64,000 nt of DNA from JBKEAR01 sp047972425 (GCA_047972425.1 JBKEAR010000003.1:62001-126000); one strand, 5' to 3'; shown: positions 26,929 to 36,246, numbered from the stretch's first letter. Translations and numbers: made by a program. The notes: generated by a model from the sequence alone, not told the origin.

Positions 26929-27001
26929 CAGCTTTCCCTAAAAGTACAAATACATTAGCCATATTAAACAATTATCCGGGTAAAGTCATTAAATATTCCC
27001 G

Positions 27002-27048
27002 AAAAAATTATATAATATGGCTAGGCGTTGCATGAAAACAACCATATT
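27002..27048 (-). terminator. Possible terminator after purB
   Basis: On the minus strand AATATGG and CCATATT (plus-strand 27042-27048 and 27014-27020) form a 7-bp stem with a 21-nt loop, followed by an A/T stretch ending in T6 (plus-strand A-run 27002-27007). The long loop makes this weak. Confidence 0.33.
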
Positions 27049-27058
27049 TCATCGAACA

Positions 27059-28357
27059 TTAATCGGCAAATACCCGATTAAAGATAAAGTCTACATTTCT
27101 TAAAGCATGTTTGAGGTCAAACTGTTTTTCTAATTCTTCAGTCGATAAGGCATCGGTTACATCTTTATCTTGTTTTAATAATTCTAAGAAATGCCCTTGG
27201 CCGTCCCAAACCTTCATGGCGTTACGTTGTACGATACGGTAGCCGTTTTCGCGGCTAACACCGGCCTGGGTAAGGGCAAGCAGTACATTTTGCGAGAATA
27301 CTAAACCTTGGAGCTGCCCTAAATGTTTCTCCATATTTTCTGTATAAACCGTTAAATTGCTTACGATATTGGTTAGGCGTGTAAGGGCGAAATCGAGCAA
27401 AATTGTTGCCTCTGGTGCTATAACACGCTCAACTGACGAATGGGAAATATCACGCTCGTGCCATAATGCCACATTTTCCATAGCTGGCACAACGGTAGAG
27501 CGAATAAGGCGGGCTAAGCCGGTTAAATTTTCCGATAATACCGGGTTACGTTTATGGGGCATAGCCGATGATCCTTTTTGCCCTTTAGCAAAAAATTCCT
27601 CGGCCTCGCGAATTTCTGTACGCTGTAAATGGCGAACCTCGGTGGCAATATTTTCAATGGATGATGCAATTACACCCAAAGTGGCAAAATAAGCCGCATG
27701 GCGGTCGCGTGGTATCACTTGGGTAGAAATAGGCTCTACCTTTAAACCTAAGCTTTTGGCAACCAAAGCTTCAACCTCTGGCTCAATAGAAGAAAATGTG
27801 CCTACAGGGCCCGATATTGCACAAGTTGCAATTTCTTCTCTGGCACGAATAAGGCGTTGTTTGTTCCGTTTAAACTCGGCATAAAAACGCGCAAAGCGTA
27901 AGCCCATTGTGGTTGGCTCGGCATGGATACCGTGGGAACGCCCGATTGTTGGCATCATTTTGGTTTCATAGGCACGTGTTTTAAGGGCTTCTAATAGGGC
28001 ATCCATATCATCTAATAATAAATCGGTTGCTTTTGTTAGCTGCACGGCAAAGGCGGTATCGAGCATGTCCGAGCTTGTCATGCCTTGGTGCATAAAGCGG
28101 GCTTCTTCGCCCACATTTTCCGATACATTGGTTAAAAAAGCAATCACATCATGTTTGACTTCACGTTCAATTTCATCAATTCGCTTAACATCAAATTTAC
28201 CTTTTTCCCGTAAGGCTTTGGGGGTGGATTCTGGTATAACACCCAATTTAGCAAGGGCTTCGGCAGCAACAATCTCAACTTCTAAAAAAGTAGAAAATTT
28301 TGTTTCATCATCCCAAATTTGGGTCATTTGTGGGCGTGAATAACGTGGTATCATCAA
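27059..28357 (-). CDS. purB: Adenylosuccinate lyase PurB
   Basis: Fumarase/aspartase-superfamily lyase acting twice in purine synthesis: it splits SAICAR to AICAR and adenylosuccinate to AMP. In 432 residues the signature SSAMPHKRNP (263-272) with the mobile catalytic Ser263 and GRSHGIHAEPT (139-149) with catalytic His are intact, along with MTSSDMLDTA (93-102). Length fits the shorter bacterial PurB type rather than the 456-residue E. coli type. It heads, or lies before, the minus-strand group leading to pnuC; radC is upstream with a gap of only 8 bp. Confidence 0.96.
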   Translation of the reverse strand: MMIPRYSRPQMTQIWDDETKFSTFLEVEIVAAEALAKLGVIPESTPKALREKGKFDVKRIDEIEREVKHDVIAFLTNVSENVGEEARFMHQGMTSSDMLDTAFAVQLTKATDLLLDDMDALLEALKTRAYETKMMPTIGRSHGIHAEPTTMGLRFARFYAEFKRNKQRLIRAREEIATCAISGPVGTFSSIEPEVEALVAKSLGLKVEPISTQVIPRDRHAAYFATLGVIASSIENIATEVRHLQRTEIREAEEFFAKGQKGSSAMPHKRNPVLSENLTGLARLIRSTVVPAMENVALWHERDISHSSVERVIAPEATILLDFALTRLTNIVSNLTVYTENMEKHLGQLQGLVFSQNVLLALTQAGVSRENGYRIVQRNAMKVWDGQGHFLELLKQDKDVTDALSTEELEKQFDLKHALRNVDFIFNRVFAD

Positions 28358-28365
28358 TTTTACTC

Positions 28366-29055
28366 CTAAATATAGCCCATAGATTTTAATGAGCCTGTTT
28401 CTGATTTTCCGACAATAATATGGTCGTGGATACGAATGGATAGCGGCTCGGCAACCGCAATAATCTGGTTTGTAATATCAATATCGCTTTGGCTGGGTTT
28501 GGTGTCGCCCGATGGATGGTTATGTACCATAATAAGCGCCGTTGCGCCTAATTTTAATGCCCGATGAATAATCTCTCTGGGATAAACAGGGGTGGCATTT
28601 ATTGTACCTTCTTGCATGATTTCATCGGCAATCAGTTCATTTTTGGCATTTAAAAACAATACTCTAAATTGCTCGGTATTTAAATGCCCCATGGCAACAC
28701 GCAAATAATCCATTAAGCTTAGCCAATTGGATAATATCGGTTTTTTTGTATGTTTTTCCTTAAGCATATGTAAGGCTGCGGTTTGGGTTATTTTAATTTG
28801 GGCAATAGCCGCATCGCCCACGCCATCAACATCTTTTAAATTGGCTGCATCGGCATTTAATACAGCCGATAACCCACCAAAGTGTTTTATTAAAGTTTTT
28901 GCAATCGGTTTTACATCTTTACGAGGGTATGCCGAAAATAAAATAAACTCTAAAATTTCATAATCCGCTAAAGCATTGGCACCACCTTTTAAAAATCTTT
29001 GTCTTAAGCGGGCTCTGTGCCCGATATGCGATGGTGTTTTTGCTTTTTCCGCCAT
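28366..29055 (-). CDS. radC: RadC family JAMM-domain protein
   Basis: 229-residue RadC protein: an N-terminal helix-hairpin-helix (about 70-85, VDGVGDAAIAQI) and a C-terminal MPN/JAMM domain with the zinc motif MVHNHPSGD (H178, H180) and D191. E of the JAMM set lies in the preceding strand (about 145). Once called a DNA repair protein, its true function is unknown, although the metal site suggests hydrolase activity. It starts 3 bp after map stops, so map-radC-purB are probably co-transcribed, a common alphaproteobacterial neighbourhood. Confidence 0.94.
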   Translation of the reverse strand: MAEKAKTPSHIGHRARLRQRFLKGGANALADYEILEFILFSAYPRKDVKPIAKTLIKHFGGLSAVLNADAANLKDVDGVGDAAIAQIKITQTAALHMLKEKHTKKPILSNWLSLMDYLRVAMGHLNTEQFRVLFLNAKNELIADEIMQEGTINATPVYPREIIHRALKLGATALIMVHNHPSGDTKPSQSDIDITNQIIAVAEPLSIRIHDHIIVGKSETGSLKSMGYI

Positions 29056-29058
29056 TAT

Positions 29059-29871
29059 TTAAACCTTTGGTCGGTGTAAGCTTTTGGGGGATAATGTTAA
29101 AACCTCAACCCCGTCTTTGGTTACAAGCACCGTATGCTCAAATTGTGCCGAAAGGGAGCGGTCTCGGGTGACGACTGTCCAACCGTCGCCCAATATTTTG
29201 GTATGGGGCTTGCCCGCATTAATCATGGGTTCAATGGTAAAAACCATGCCTTCTTTTAACTCAACCCCTTGGCCATATTCGCCAATATGTAATACTTGTG
29301 GGTCGTGGTGGAACTCTTTGCCTACGCCATGACCAACAAATTCATATACAACAGTATAACGATTACTTTCGGCCAATTCTTGAATAGCGGCACCAATATC
29401 GCCCAAATGGGCACCGGGTTTCACTTGGTTGATACCCGCCCACATACATTCAAAGGTGGTGTCTACCAATTTTTGTGCCTTAATACTCGGTGTTCCTGCA
29501 TAATACATGCGTGAATTATCGCCGTAAAAGCCATCGACAATCACGGTTACATCAATATTTAAAATATCACCGTTTTTTAATTTTTTATCGCTTGGGATAC
29601 CATGACAAACAACATGATTTAATGAAATACAAGATGCCGCCGGGTAAGGGGGCTCGCCATAACCAATAGTGGCCGATATAGCACCATTATCTTCTATAAA
29701 TTTTACAATCAGCTCTTCTAGGTGGGCAGTAGTTACACCAACATCAACATAAGGGTCAATATAATCCAAAACCTCCGAGGCTAAGCGACAAGCTTTGCGA
29801 ATACTATTCAGCTCTTCTTCGTTATAAAGGGGGATTGTCCAACCATCTGATTTATATATATCACTCATCAT
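29059..29871 (-). CDS. map: Methionine aminopeptidase, type I
   Basis: Removes the N-terminal methionine from new proteins. The five metal ligands are readable in order: Asp in LNIDVTV, Asp in YGDNSRM, His in GHGVGKEFHHDP, Glu in FTIEPM and Glu in AQFEHTVLV. The 270-residue length, with a substrate-binding HVVCHGIPSD stretch, indicates type Ia. It begins the minus-strand run map-radC-purB. Start codon choice is supported by a normal-length N-terminus (DGWTIPLYNEEELNSIRKA). Confidence 0.96.
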   Translation of the reverse strand: MMSDIYKSDGWTIPLYNEEELNSIRKACRLASEVLDYIDPYVDVGVTTAHLEELIVKFIEDNGAISATIGYGEPPYPAASCISLNHVVCHGIPSDKKLKNGDILNIDVTVIVDGFYGDNSRMYYAGTPSIKAQKLVDTTFECMWAGINQVKPGAHLGDIGAAIQELAESNRYTVVYEFVGHGVGKEFHHDPQVLHIGEYGQGVELKEGMVFTIEPMINAGKPHTKILGDGWTVVTRDRSLSAQFEHTVLVTKDGVEVLTLSPKSLHRPKV

Positions 29872-29901
29872 ATAACCTAATATTTTGCGGTTTCTGTTAT
29901 A

Positions 29902-29921
29902 GCCATTTCATCAATAATGGC
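29902..29921 (-). terminator. Hairpin between sfsA and map
   Basis: GCCATT (29902-29907) / AATGGC (29916-29921), 6 bp with an 8-nt loop and no clear T-run on the minus strand. It may slow transcription from sfsA into map, but is weak as a terminator. Confidence 0.22.
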
Positions 29922-29956
29922 ATTAATTTAAACAAAAACACAATGAATTGCTAGTG

Positions 29957-30658
29957 TTAATTTTTAATTATAATCGGCTTATCTAATGTAATCTCTGTGG
30001 GGGATATTTTACATATATAAGCATAAGCCTCTACACCCCCCAAAACAGCTATTTTAAAGGCTTTGGCATAGGCATTATCAATATCAGCAGCGATTGTAAA
30101 TTCTTTTATATTTTCATATTGTACCAAATAAATCATTACTGCACGGTTTCCCTTTTGAACCTCTAAAGATAAATCATGTAAATGTTTGGTACCACGCGTG
30201 GTTACGGCATCGGGAAACTCTGCCAAATGGGGGTTACGGCTTAAGGTAACGGATTTCACCTCCACATAACAATCGGGCTTGTTGTCATCGCTAAGTAAAA
30301 TATCAATGCGTGAATTTGTGCTATATTTCACCTCTTGCTTAAGCTGGCTATAGCCTAATAATGGCTCAATTTTACCGGCCTCAATCGCCTCAGCCACAAT
30401 TTTATTGGGTAAGGATGTATTTACGCCCACCCAGTTACCATTCACTTTCACAAGCTCCCATGTATATTTCAGTTTACGCTTAGGGTTGGTTGCAGGGCTA
30501 ACATAAACATCGGCATTTGCTTCCTTTAAACCCATCATCGAGCCAGAGTTAGCACAATGGGCAGTAATAACTTCTCCGTTTTCTAGCTCAATATCTGCTA
30601 AAAACCGCTTATAGCGTTGTATCAATTTTCCTTTAATAAGGGGGGAATCAAACTTCAT
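29957..30658 (-). CDS. sfsA: SfsA family protein (sugar fermentation stimulation protein homolog)
   Basis: 233-residue SfsA protein with an N-terminal OB-like domain (KGKLIQRYKRFLADIELENGE, HCANSGSMMGL) and a C-terminal nuclease-like domain where DILLSD, CYVEVKSVTL and FPDAVTTRGTKHLHDL carry the acidic residues of a PD-(D/E)XK-like site. E. coli SfsA was found by effects on maltose genes, but the fold suggests nucleic-acid binding or cleavage. It overlaps the preceding methyltransferase gene by one base, so both are translated from one mRNA. Confidence 0.94.
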   Translation of the reverse strand: MKFDSPLIKGKLIQRYKRFLADIELENGEVITAHCANSGSMMGLKEANADVYVSPATNPKRKLKYTWELVKVNGNWVGVNTSLPNKIVAEAIEAGKIEPLLGYSQLKQEVKYSTNSRIDILLSDDNKPDCYVEVKSVTLSRNPHLAEFPDAVTTRGTKHLHDLSLEVQKGNRAVMIYLVQYENIKEFTIAADIDNAYAKAFKIAVLGGVEAYAYICKISPTEITLDKPIIIKN

Positions 30659-31479
30659 TAAAATGTGACTCCCATCGGGTTGGTTTTGGGGTTCATTGTG
30701 CCGTCATCTTTCCAACCGGTAATGGTGATAACCTCACAAGTGATGCTCAACGTGCCATCATCATTCCCTGCAATTTCTTGCAACTGGTTAAGCAAGTTGG
30801 CAATAAACTCCTTGGGTTTTTTGGGCTGTTTTAAGCGGTTAATCAGCATGTTACTTTCGCCCATATTTTGAATATCTTTAAGGAAAGCTAAGGGCGAAGA
30901 ATAGCTGATTGTAATGGTTTCTTTATCCGCCACCGGGATTTTGAAACCCGCCATAAACAGCAAGTTGCCTGCATCATTTAAGGTGATTGTTGGCGAAATT
31001 CGGGGGGAAATCCCCCCTAAAACTTCGGTTTCTGTTTTATATAAAGCTTGGCGAAGCTCTATCAGATTATCCTCACCAAAGAAATTAGCAATCATCAGTC
31101 CACCCGATTTTAAAAGCTGATTATATTGTTTAAATTCGCTTTGTATATTATTGATATTATGAATATTTAGTAGGCTTGTGACCAGATCGTAATGATTATT
31201 TTTAAGAGGTGGGTTTTGCATTAATTCTTGATCAGCAAGGCTATAATCATCAAGTGTATCCCAATGTTTTACCTTTTCATTATCGGTAAATGTATTGGGC
31301 ACATATTGTAACCTTGTACCGATGTCGAGCGCATATTCATAATCGCGTAAAGTATCGTACACACGCTCACGGATATTTTTTGCCATATATGTCCATAAAA
31401 AATCCGATTTATGCCAATGGGGGGCGCTTTTTTTGCGTTTTTGTTGATATAATTGCGTATCAAATATTGCTTTTGCCAT
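30658..31479 (-). CDS. Class I SAM-dependent methyltransferase (NDUFAF5/BioC-like)
   Basis: 273-residue methyltransferase-fold protein. The N-terminus FDTQLYQQKRKKSA is characteristic of the alphaproteobacterial family related to mitochondrial NDUFAF5. Motif I is modified: YEYALDIGTRLQYVP (about 47-61) instead of a glycine-rich LDxGxGxG. The region SGGLMIANFFGEDNLIELRQALY and the segment with SPRISPTITLNDAGNLLFMAGF are typical. NDUFAF5 hydroxylates an arginine of complex I; the bacterial role is unproven. Divergent from comF by 74 bp, the usual arrangement in this group. The glycine loss in motif I raises doubt about methyl transfer. Confidence 0.8.
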   Translation of the reverse strand: MAKAIFDTQLYQQKRKKSAPHWHKSDFLWTYMAKNIRERVYDTLRDYEYALDIGTRLQYVPNTFTDNEKVKHWDTLDDYSLADQELMQNPPLKNNHYDLVTSLLNIHNINNIQSEFKQYNQLLKSGGLMIANFFGEDNLIELRQALYKTETEVLGGISPRISPTITLNDAGNLLFMAGFKIPVADKETITISYSSPLAFLKDIQNMGESNMLINRLKQPKKPKEFIANLLNQLQEIAGNDDGTLSITCEVITITGWKDDGTMNPKTNPMGVTF

Positions 31480-31553
31480 AAAAAAATTTGCCTTATATGG
31501 GTATTATTTTTCTCAAATTCGGTATAGTCTAGGATAAATATGGACAAATATGG

Positions 31554-32297
31554 ATGAATAAACAAGCAAAAATATATAGCGAGTTAAAAACGAGTTTGGC
31601 AGAGCTGCGTAATATTATTTTCCCGGCCAGTTGTGCAGGCTGTGGCGAGCCATGTTTGAGCGAAAAAACCTTATGCGCCAAATGCTATAACAAACTCAAC
31701 TTTTTATCTGCCTATAAATGCCGACAATGCGGCTATGAAGCCGAGCATTTAATGAATGATATATGCGGCAACTGCTTGCAAAAACCCCCATATTTTGAGC
31801 GATTTTATGGTGTTGTTTCTTATGATGATTTTGCGGCATCCTTGGTTGGGCGTTTAAAATTTGGCGACCATCTGAATATTGTACCCATTATTGGCCAACT
31901 CATGGCGGCGAGCTTAGATGATATTGAGCCAAGTACCATTGTTACACCTGTTCCGCTCCATTGGCGCAGGCGGATAAAACGCCGCTTTAATCAATCGGCC
32001 GAGCTTAGCCGCTATATTGGCAAGGCAAAGGGACTGCAATATATCCCTAGTTTAGTTCAGCGGATCAAAGCGACCAAACCGCAAATCGGGCAAAGTGGTT
32101 ATCAGCGGCAGCAAAACTTAAAAAATGCCTTTCGGTTTAATCCGAAATATTCCACGTTAAATAAAGGGCAGATATTACTGGTAGATGATGTTTTAACAAC
32201 CGGTTCAACGGCGCAATCGGTGGCTAAAATTTTAAAACGCCAAGGGTTCTCGGTCAGCTTAGTGGTTTTTGCACGGGTAGAGGGGCATCTGCGTTGA
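31554..32297 (+). CDS. comF: ComF family phosphoribosyltransferase-like protein
   Basis: 247-residue ComF-type protein. The N-terminus holds a zinc-ribbon (CAGCGEPC, CAKC, then CRQC and CGNC, residues about 24-73), and the C-terminal phosphoribosyltransferase domain shows ILLVDDVLTTGSTAQS (about 204-219). In naturally competent species ComF aids DNA uptake, but homologs occur widely in non-competent bacteria, and no other competence gene is present here. The first gene of a plus-strand group comF-grxC-DUF1178-BadF. Confidence 0.92.
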   Translation: MNKQAKIYSELKTSLAELRNIIFPASCAGCGEPCLSEKTLCAKCYNKLNFLSAYKCRQCGYEAEHLMNDICGNCLQKPPYFERFYGVVSYDDFAASLVGRLKFGDHLNIVPIIGQLMAASLDDIEPSTIVTPVPLHWRRRIKRRFNQSAELSRYIGKAKGLQYIPSLVQRIKATKPQIGQSGYQRQQNLKNAFRFNPKYSTLNKGQILLVDDVLTTGSTAQSVAKILKRQGFSVSLVVFARVEGHLR

Positions 32298-32360
32298 CAA
32301 AGGCATAAATAAAGCCTATTTCTTGTGATAGAAAACAGATGATATAAGGAGCTTATATAT

Positions 32361-32624
32361 ATGGCTAAGGTCGAGATGTATTACAAACCCACATGCCCAT
32401 TTTGCCATCGGGCAAAGGCGCTGTTAGATTCAAAAAATGTGGTTTTAGAAGATTATATTGATATTTCGGCTCAGCCCCTACGCCGTGCAGAGATGATTGA
32501 GCGCGCGAATGGGCGCACAACTGTACCGCAAATATTTATAAACGGGCAATCTGTTGGGGGTTGTGATGATTTATTTGCACTCAATTCCTCTGGTCTGTTA
32601 GATGAACTTTTGGCACAAGATTAA
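32361..32624 (+). CDS. grxC: Glutaredoxin 3 (dithiol)
   Basis: 87-residue dithiol glutaredoxin. CPFC active site (C12-C15), TVPQIFINGQSVGGCDDL with the cis-Pro and GSH-binding GG motif. It reduces disulfides and mixed glutathione disulfides in the cytosol, for example ribonucleotide reductase or PAPS reductase. Start is supported by AAGGAGC 10 bp upstream. The DUF1178 gene follows after 3 bp, an arrangement conserved across alphaproteobacteria. Confidence 0.95.
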   Translation: MAKVEMYYKPTCPFCHRAKALLDSKNVVLEDYIDISAQPLRRAEMIERANGRTTVPQIFINGQSVGGCDDLFALNSSGLLDELLAQD

Positions 32625-32627
32625 TCC

Positions 32628-33056
32628 ATGATTATTTTCGATTTGCAATGTATGGATTGCGGGCAAAATTTTGAAGGTTGGTTTGAAAGCCACCAAGCAT
32701 TTATAGAGCAAAAGCAGCAGAATTTGCTCAGTTGCCCAATATGCGATGCAAGTAATATCGAAAAGAAACTTTCAACACCAGCCGTTTCTAAAAAAGCCAA
32801 TCAGTCGGAAAATTTATCGGCTAAAACATCCCTTAGCCCCGAGGAAATGCGGATGATTATTAAAGATTTTCGCCGACATGTAACCGATAATTTTGAGAAT
32901 GTCGGCGATAAATTTGCCGAAGAAAGCCGTAAAATCCATTATGGCGAATCTGAGGAAAGGGGTATTTATGGTAAAGCCACCATTAAAGATATCCGCGAGC
33001 TCAATGATGAGGGTATTGATATTTTACCTTTACCTGACCTCCCAAAAGATAATTAA
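32628..33056 (+). CDS. DUF1178 family protein
   Basis: 142-residue protein of unknown function common in alpha- and betaproteobacteria. The N-terminus MIIFDLQCMDCG with a second CPIC pair (about 43-46) forms a likely zinc ribbon. A central polar linker is followed by the family-typical NFENVGDKFAEESRKIHYGESEERGIYG, rich in charge. The consistent neighbour of grxC and comF, it is likely translated with grxC (3-bp gap). Its role is unknown; a zinc-binding adaptor is one possibility. Confidence 0.9.
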   Translation: MIIFDLQCMDCGQNFEGWFESHQAFIEQKQQNLLSCPICDASNIEKKLSTPAVSKKANQSENLSAKTSLSPEEMRMIIKDFRRHVTDNFENVGDKFAEESRKIHYGESEERGIYGKATIKDIRELNDEGIDILPLPDLPKDN

Positions 33057-33065
33057 AGGATAAGC

Positions 33066-33986
33066 ATGTATTATTTAGGTATAGATGGCGGCGGCACCAA
33101 AACAGCTTTTACTTTAATTGATGAAAACAAAGAGATTATTTTCCAAAGCCGTAAATCCGGTGCTTTTTATCTGCAAACAGGGCTAGAGGCCATAAAAATA
33201 CTGATTACTGAGGGCATTAATGAGGCCATAGAGCAAACCCATATTGAGCCAATAGATATTGCTTATGTGTTTATCGGTTTACCGGGTTATGGCGAGGTAG
33301 CTGCCGACCAATCAAAGATAGAAGCAATGGTGGCATCGGCCATGGGGGATATGAAATATCACCTAGGCAATGATGTCGAAGCCGGATGGGCAGGGAGCTT
33401 AGCCTGTAAAGCAGGTATTCACCTTGTAGCCGGTACAGGTGCTATTGCCTTTGGTATGGACGATAACGGCAACCAAGCCCGCACAAGCGGCTGGAACCAT
33501 ATATTTGGCGATGAAGGCTCGGCCTATTGGGTGGCCATACAAGGCTTACAAGCATATTCTAAACAAAAAGACGGCCGTATGAAAAAAACAAGCCTCATTG
33601 ATATTTTTGACCAAGAATTGGAACTAGATGAACCATTTGAGATGATTGGTTTAATCCATGATACATATAATGCCGATAGGGACAAAATTGCCGCCTTGGC
33701 TAAATTTGTTAGTAAAGCTGCTAAACAAGGCGATGCTGTTGCGCTCAATATATTCAAACAAGCGGCTTACGAATATTATTTAATGGTACAAGCCATTAGT
33801 AATCAGCTCCAATTTAATGGAGTTATACCTATCTCCTATTCTGGTGGTGTATTTAATGCTAAAGAATATATTTTACCCCATCTTAAACAATATTTAGCTG
33901 AGCATCATATCAATGCTCAATTATGCACTCCAAAATTCGACCCCGAATATGGTGCAGCTTTATATGCCCATCGTTTAGCGAAATAA
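33066..33986 (+). CDS. BadF/BadG/BcrA/BcrD-type ATPase, probable amino-sugar kinase
   Basis: 306-residue ASKHA-fold protein. The phosphate-1 motif GIDGGGTKTAFTL (5-17) and the second HLVAGTGAIAFG with GWNHIFGDEGSAYWVA (about 137-160) match the N-acetylglucosamine kinase (NAGK)-like branch, not the benzoyl-CoA reductase activators, which carry Fe-S cysteines. So it probably phosphorylates glucosamine, GlcNAc or a related sugar, perhaps from peptidoglycan turnover (inference). It lies 9 bp after DUF1178 and converges with ubiG, 3 bp apart. Confidence 0.82.
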   Translation: MYYLGIDGGGTKTAFTLIDENKEIIFQSRKSGAFYLQTGLEAIKILITEGINEAIEQTHIEPIDIAYVFIGLPGYGEVAADQSKIEAMVASAMGDMKYHLGNDVEAGWAGSLACKAGIHLVAGTGAIAFGMDDNGNQARTSGWNHIFGDEGSAYWVAIQGLQAYSKQKDGRMKKTSLIDIFDQELELDEPFEMIGLIHDTYNADRDKIAALAKFVSKAAKQGDAVALNIFKQAAYEYYLMVQAISNQLQFNGVIPISYSGGVFNAKEYILPHLKQYLAEHHINAQLCTPKFDPEYGAALYAHRLAK

Positions 33987-33989
33987 AAA

Positions 33990-34739
33990 TTACTTTATGG
34001 GTTTTTGCACACAAAAAATATAATTCATCGATACATCAGGGCGTAAATTCCACACATTGGCAAATGGGTCGAATTTAAACCCACTAATGGCTTTGGTTTC
34101 TAGGCCTAAACTTTGAGTAATCTCTTGTAGCTCCGAAGGTTTTACAAATTTTTGCCATTCATGGGTGCCTTTAGGGGCTAAATTCAATAAATATTCTGCC
34201 GCATATTTGGCTAATAATATTGCTTTGGGTGTACGGTTAATGGTAGAGAGAAACAATAACCCACCCGGTTTTAACCGTTGTGTGAGTGCCAATAAAAACC
34301 CTTTAACATCGGGCACATGCTCAATCACCTCTAGCGAACATATCACATCAAATTGTTCGGTCTCTGCCATATCGTCCACAAGCCCTAAGCGATAATCAAT
34401 ATCTAACCCATTTTGTGCGGCATGGATTTTTGCAACATTTAAACTTTCCTCTGTGGCATCAATACCAGTTAATTTTGCACCTTGTTTATCGAGCGCCTCG
34501 GTTAATATACCGCCGCCGCAACCGGCATCTAAAATATTAAGTGCTGCAAAGGGTTGGCTGGCATCGGCACCTGGGTAAAATTTACAAATTTGCGTTCTAA
34601 TAAATTTAATACGTGGCGGGTTCATGGCATGCAAGGCTTTAAAAGGGCCGGTTTCAGCCCACCAACTATCGGCTATTTTAGCAAAACGGGCAATTTCGGT
34701 ATCATCGGCACGAGAGCCTTTTTTAACTTCATCTGTCAT
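33990..34739 (-). CDS. ubiG: Ubiquinone biosynthesis O-methyltransferase UbiG
   Basis: Carries out both O-methylations in ubiquinone synthesis. In 249 residues, motif I LDAGCGGGILTEAL (about 71-84), SLEVIEHVPD, and KPGGLLFLSTINRT are clear; WWAETGPFKALHAMNPPRI near the N-terminus is the UbiG hallmark, along with the GTHEWQKFVKPSEL loop near the end. It is divergent from lysC across 286 bp, a conserved ubiG/lysC pairing in alphaproteobacteria. It implies ubiquinone-based respiration. Confidence 0.96.
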   Translation of the reverse strand: MTDEVKKGSRADDTEIARFAKIADSWWAETGPFKALHAMNPPRIKFIRTQICKFYPGADASQPFAALNILDAGCGGGILTEALDKQGAKLTGIDATEESLNVAKIHAAQNGLDIDYRLGLVDDMAETEQFDVICSLEVIEHVPDVKGFLLALTQRLKPGGLLFLSTINRTPKAILLAKYAAEYLLNLAPKGTHEWQKFVKPSELQEITQSLGLETKAISGFKFDPFANVWNLRPDVSMNYIFCVQKPIK

Positions 34740-35025
34740 TCATCTATTTCTTTACAGCGGTTCTTATCTTTAACAATCAATAAAATTGCTCTCAGTATCT
34801 GTTATTGTCCTAACCTTTGCAACATTAAAATATGTTTTGGCTTATCCTGCTTATTTCATGCTTGCATCTATAAGAAATATAATTTTGTTCAAGAATAGTA
34901 AAATATTTTTTAAAAACACATTCTAACACTTGTATGGGGCGATGTTTTGCGTTATTTTATGGCAAGTTTAAAAACCCAATATATTCAACTTTTTTAATAT
35001 ATATAACCAACAAGAGGAAATAAGA
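34740..35025. promoter_or_regulatory. Divergent ubiG/lysC intergenic region
   Basis: AT-rich 286-bp spacer without an RNA gene or lysine-riboswitch-like structure that I can recognise. For lysC, TTGTAT (34930-34935) and TATTTT (34953-34958) at 17-bp spacing are a possible promoter, and AGAGGAAA (about 35013-35020) is the ribosome-binding site. No clear promoter is seen for ubiG. Confidence 0.35.
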
Positions 35026-36246
35026 ATGGCAAGAATTGTCGCTAAATTTGGCGGAACTTCAGTTGCTGATGTAAAAAGAATAAAAGCAGTTGCCGAGCGC
35101 ATGAAAAAAGAAGTCGATGCCGGTAATCAAGTGGCTATTGTGGTTTCGGCAATGAGCGGTGTTACCAACCAATTGGTTGGTTATGTGGACGATATCTCTA
35201 AGCTTTACGATGCCCGCGAATATGATGTTGTTTTATCATCGGGCGAGCAAGTTACATCGGGGTTATTAGCCCTTGCACTACAAGAGCTTGGTGTGATGGC
35301 ACGCAGTTGGCAAGGTTGGCAAATACCCATTTTAACCAATGCAGACCATAGTTTTGCGCGTATTGAAGATATTAATACCGAAGAATTAGAAAAACGCTTA
35401 AATATGGGCGAGGTTGTTGTTGTGCCGGGCTTTCAGGGGGTTGGCCCCGATAATCGGGTAACCACATTAGGCCGTGGTGGCTCCGATACTTCGGCTGTGG
35501 CTTTAGCGGCAGCGCTTAAAGCCGATAGATGCGATATTTATACCGATGTTACCGGTGTTTATACAGCCGACCCTCGGGTGGTACCTGCGGCGCATCAGGT
35601 AGATAAAATTGCGTTTGAAGAAATGTTAGAATTGGCATCGGTTGGGGCAAAAGTGTTGCAAACACGCTCTGTTGAGATGGCCATGAAACATAATGTTATT
35701 GTACAAGTATTGTCGAGTTTTGAGGATGTTCCCGGAACATTAGTAGTGAATGAAGAGGAGCTCAATATGGAGCGTGAAGTTTTAAGTGGTATTGCCGGCT
35801 CAATCAATGATGCACGGATTACTTTGGTAGGGCTACCCGATCGCCCAGGGATTTCGGCAACAATTTTTGGCCCTTTGGCCGATGCCGGTGTGAATGTGGA
35901 TATGATTGTTCAGTCCATCTCTCACGATGGCCAATCGACCGACCAAAGCTTTACTGTACAGCGCATTGATTTACCCCGCGCTATTGAAATTTTAAACGAC
36001 CATAAAGACGAATTAAAATTTGACGAAATCGTTACCAGCTCCGATGTTGCTAAAGTGAGCATTGTTGGCGTGGGTATGCGCTCTCACCCCGGTGTTGCGG
36101 CTAAAATGTTTGAGGTTTTGGCGGATCATAATATTAATATTATGGCCATAACAACATCCGAAATTAAAGTGAGCGTGTTAATTAAAGAAGAATATAACGA
36201 GCTTGCAATGCGTGTATTACATACAGCATTTGGGTTAGATAAATAA
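35026..36246 (+). CDS. lysC: Aspartate kinase LysC
   Basis: First enzyme of the aspartate pathway to lysine, threonine, methionine and diaminopimelate. The kinase domain shows KFGGTSVADV (6-15), SGEQVTSGLLA and GRGGSDTSAVALA (about 147-159). Two C-terminal ACT domains (about 265-405) give feedback control, most likely by lysine and/or threonine. The 406-residue length is the monofunctional type of alphaproteobacteria. It heads a long plus-strand series; together with thrC and metH in this window it supplies threonine and methionine. Confidence 0.96.
   Translation: MARIVAKFGGTSVADVKRIKAVAERMKKEVDAGNQVAIVVSAMSGVTNQLVGYVDDISKLYDAREYDVVLSSGEQVTSGLLALALQELGVMARSWQGWQIPILTNADHSFARIEDINTEELEKRLNMGEVVVVPGFQGVGPDNRVTTLGRGGSDTSAVALAAALKADRCDIYTDVTGVYTADPRVVPAAHQVDKIAFEEMLELASVGAKVLQTRSVEMAMKHNVIVQVLSSFEDVPGTLVVNEEELNMEREVLSGIAGSINDARITLVGLPDRPGISATIFGPLADAGVNVDMIVQSISHDGQSTDQSFTVQRIDLPRAIEILNDHKDELKFDEIVTSSDVAKVSIVGVGMRSHPGVAAKMFEVLADHNINIMAITTSEIKVSVLIKEEYNELAMRVLHTAFGLDK

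Noticed and set aside
34554..34898. 114-codon frame running from ubiG antisense into the ubiG/lysC gap
   Set aside because: Mostly the complement of ubiG; the part in the gap is AT-rich without recognisable protein features.
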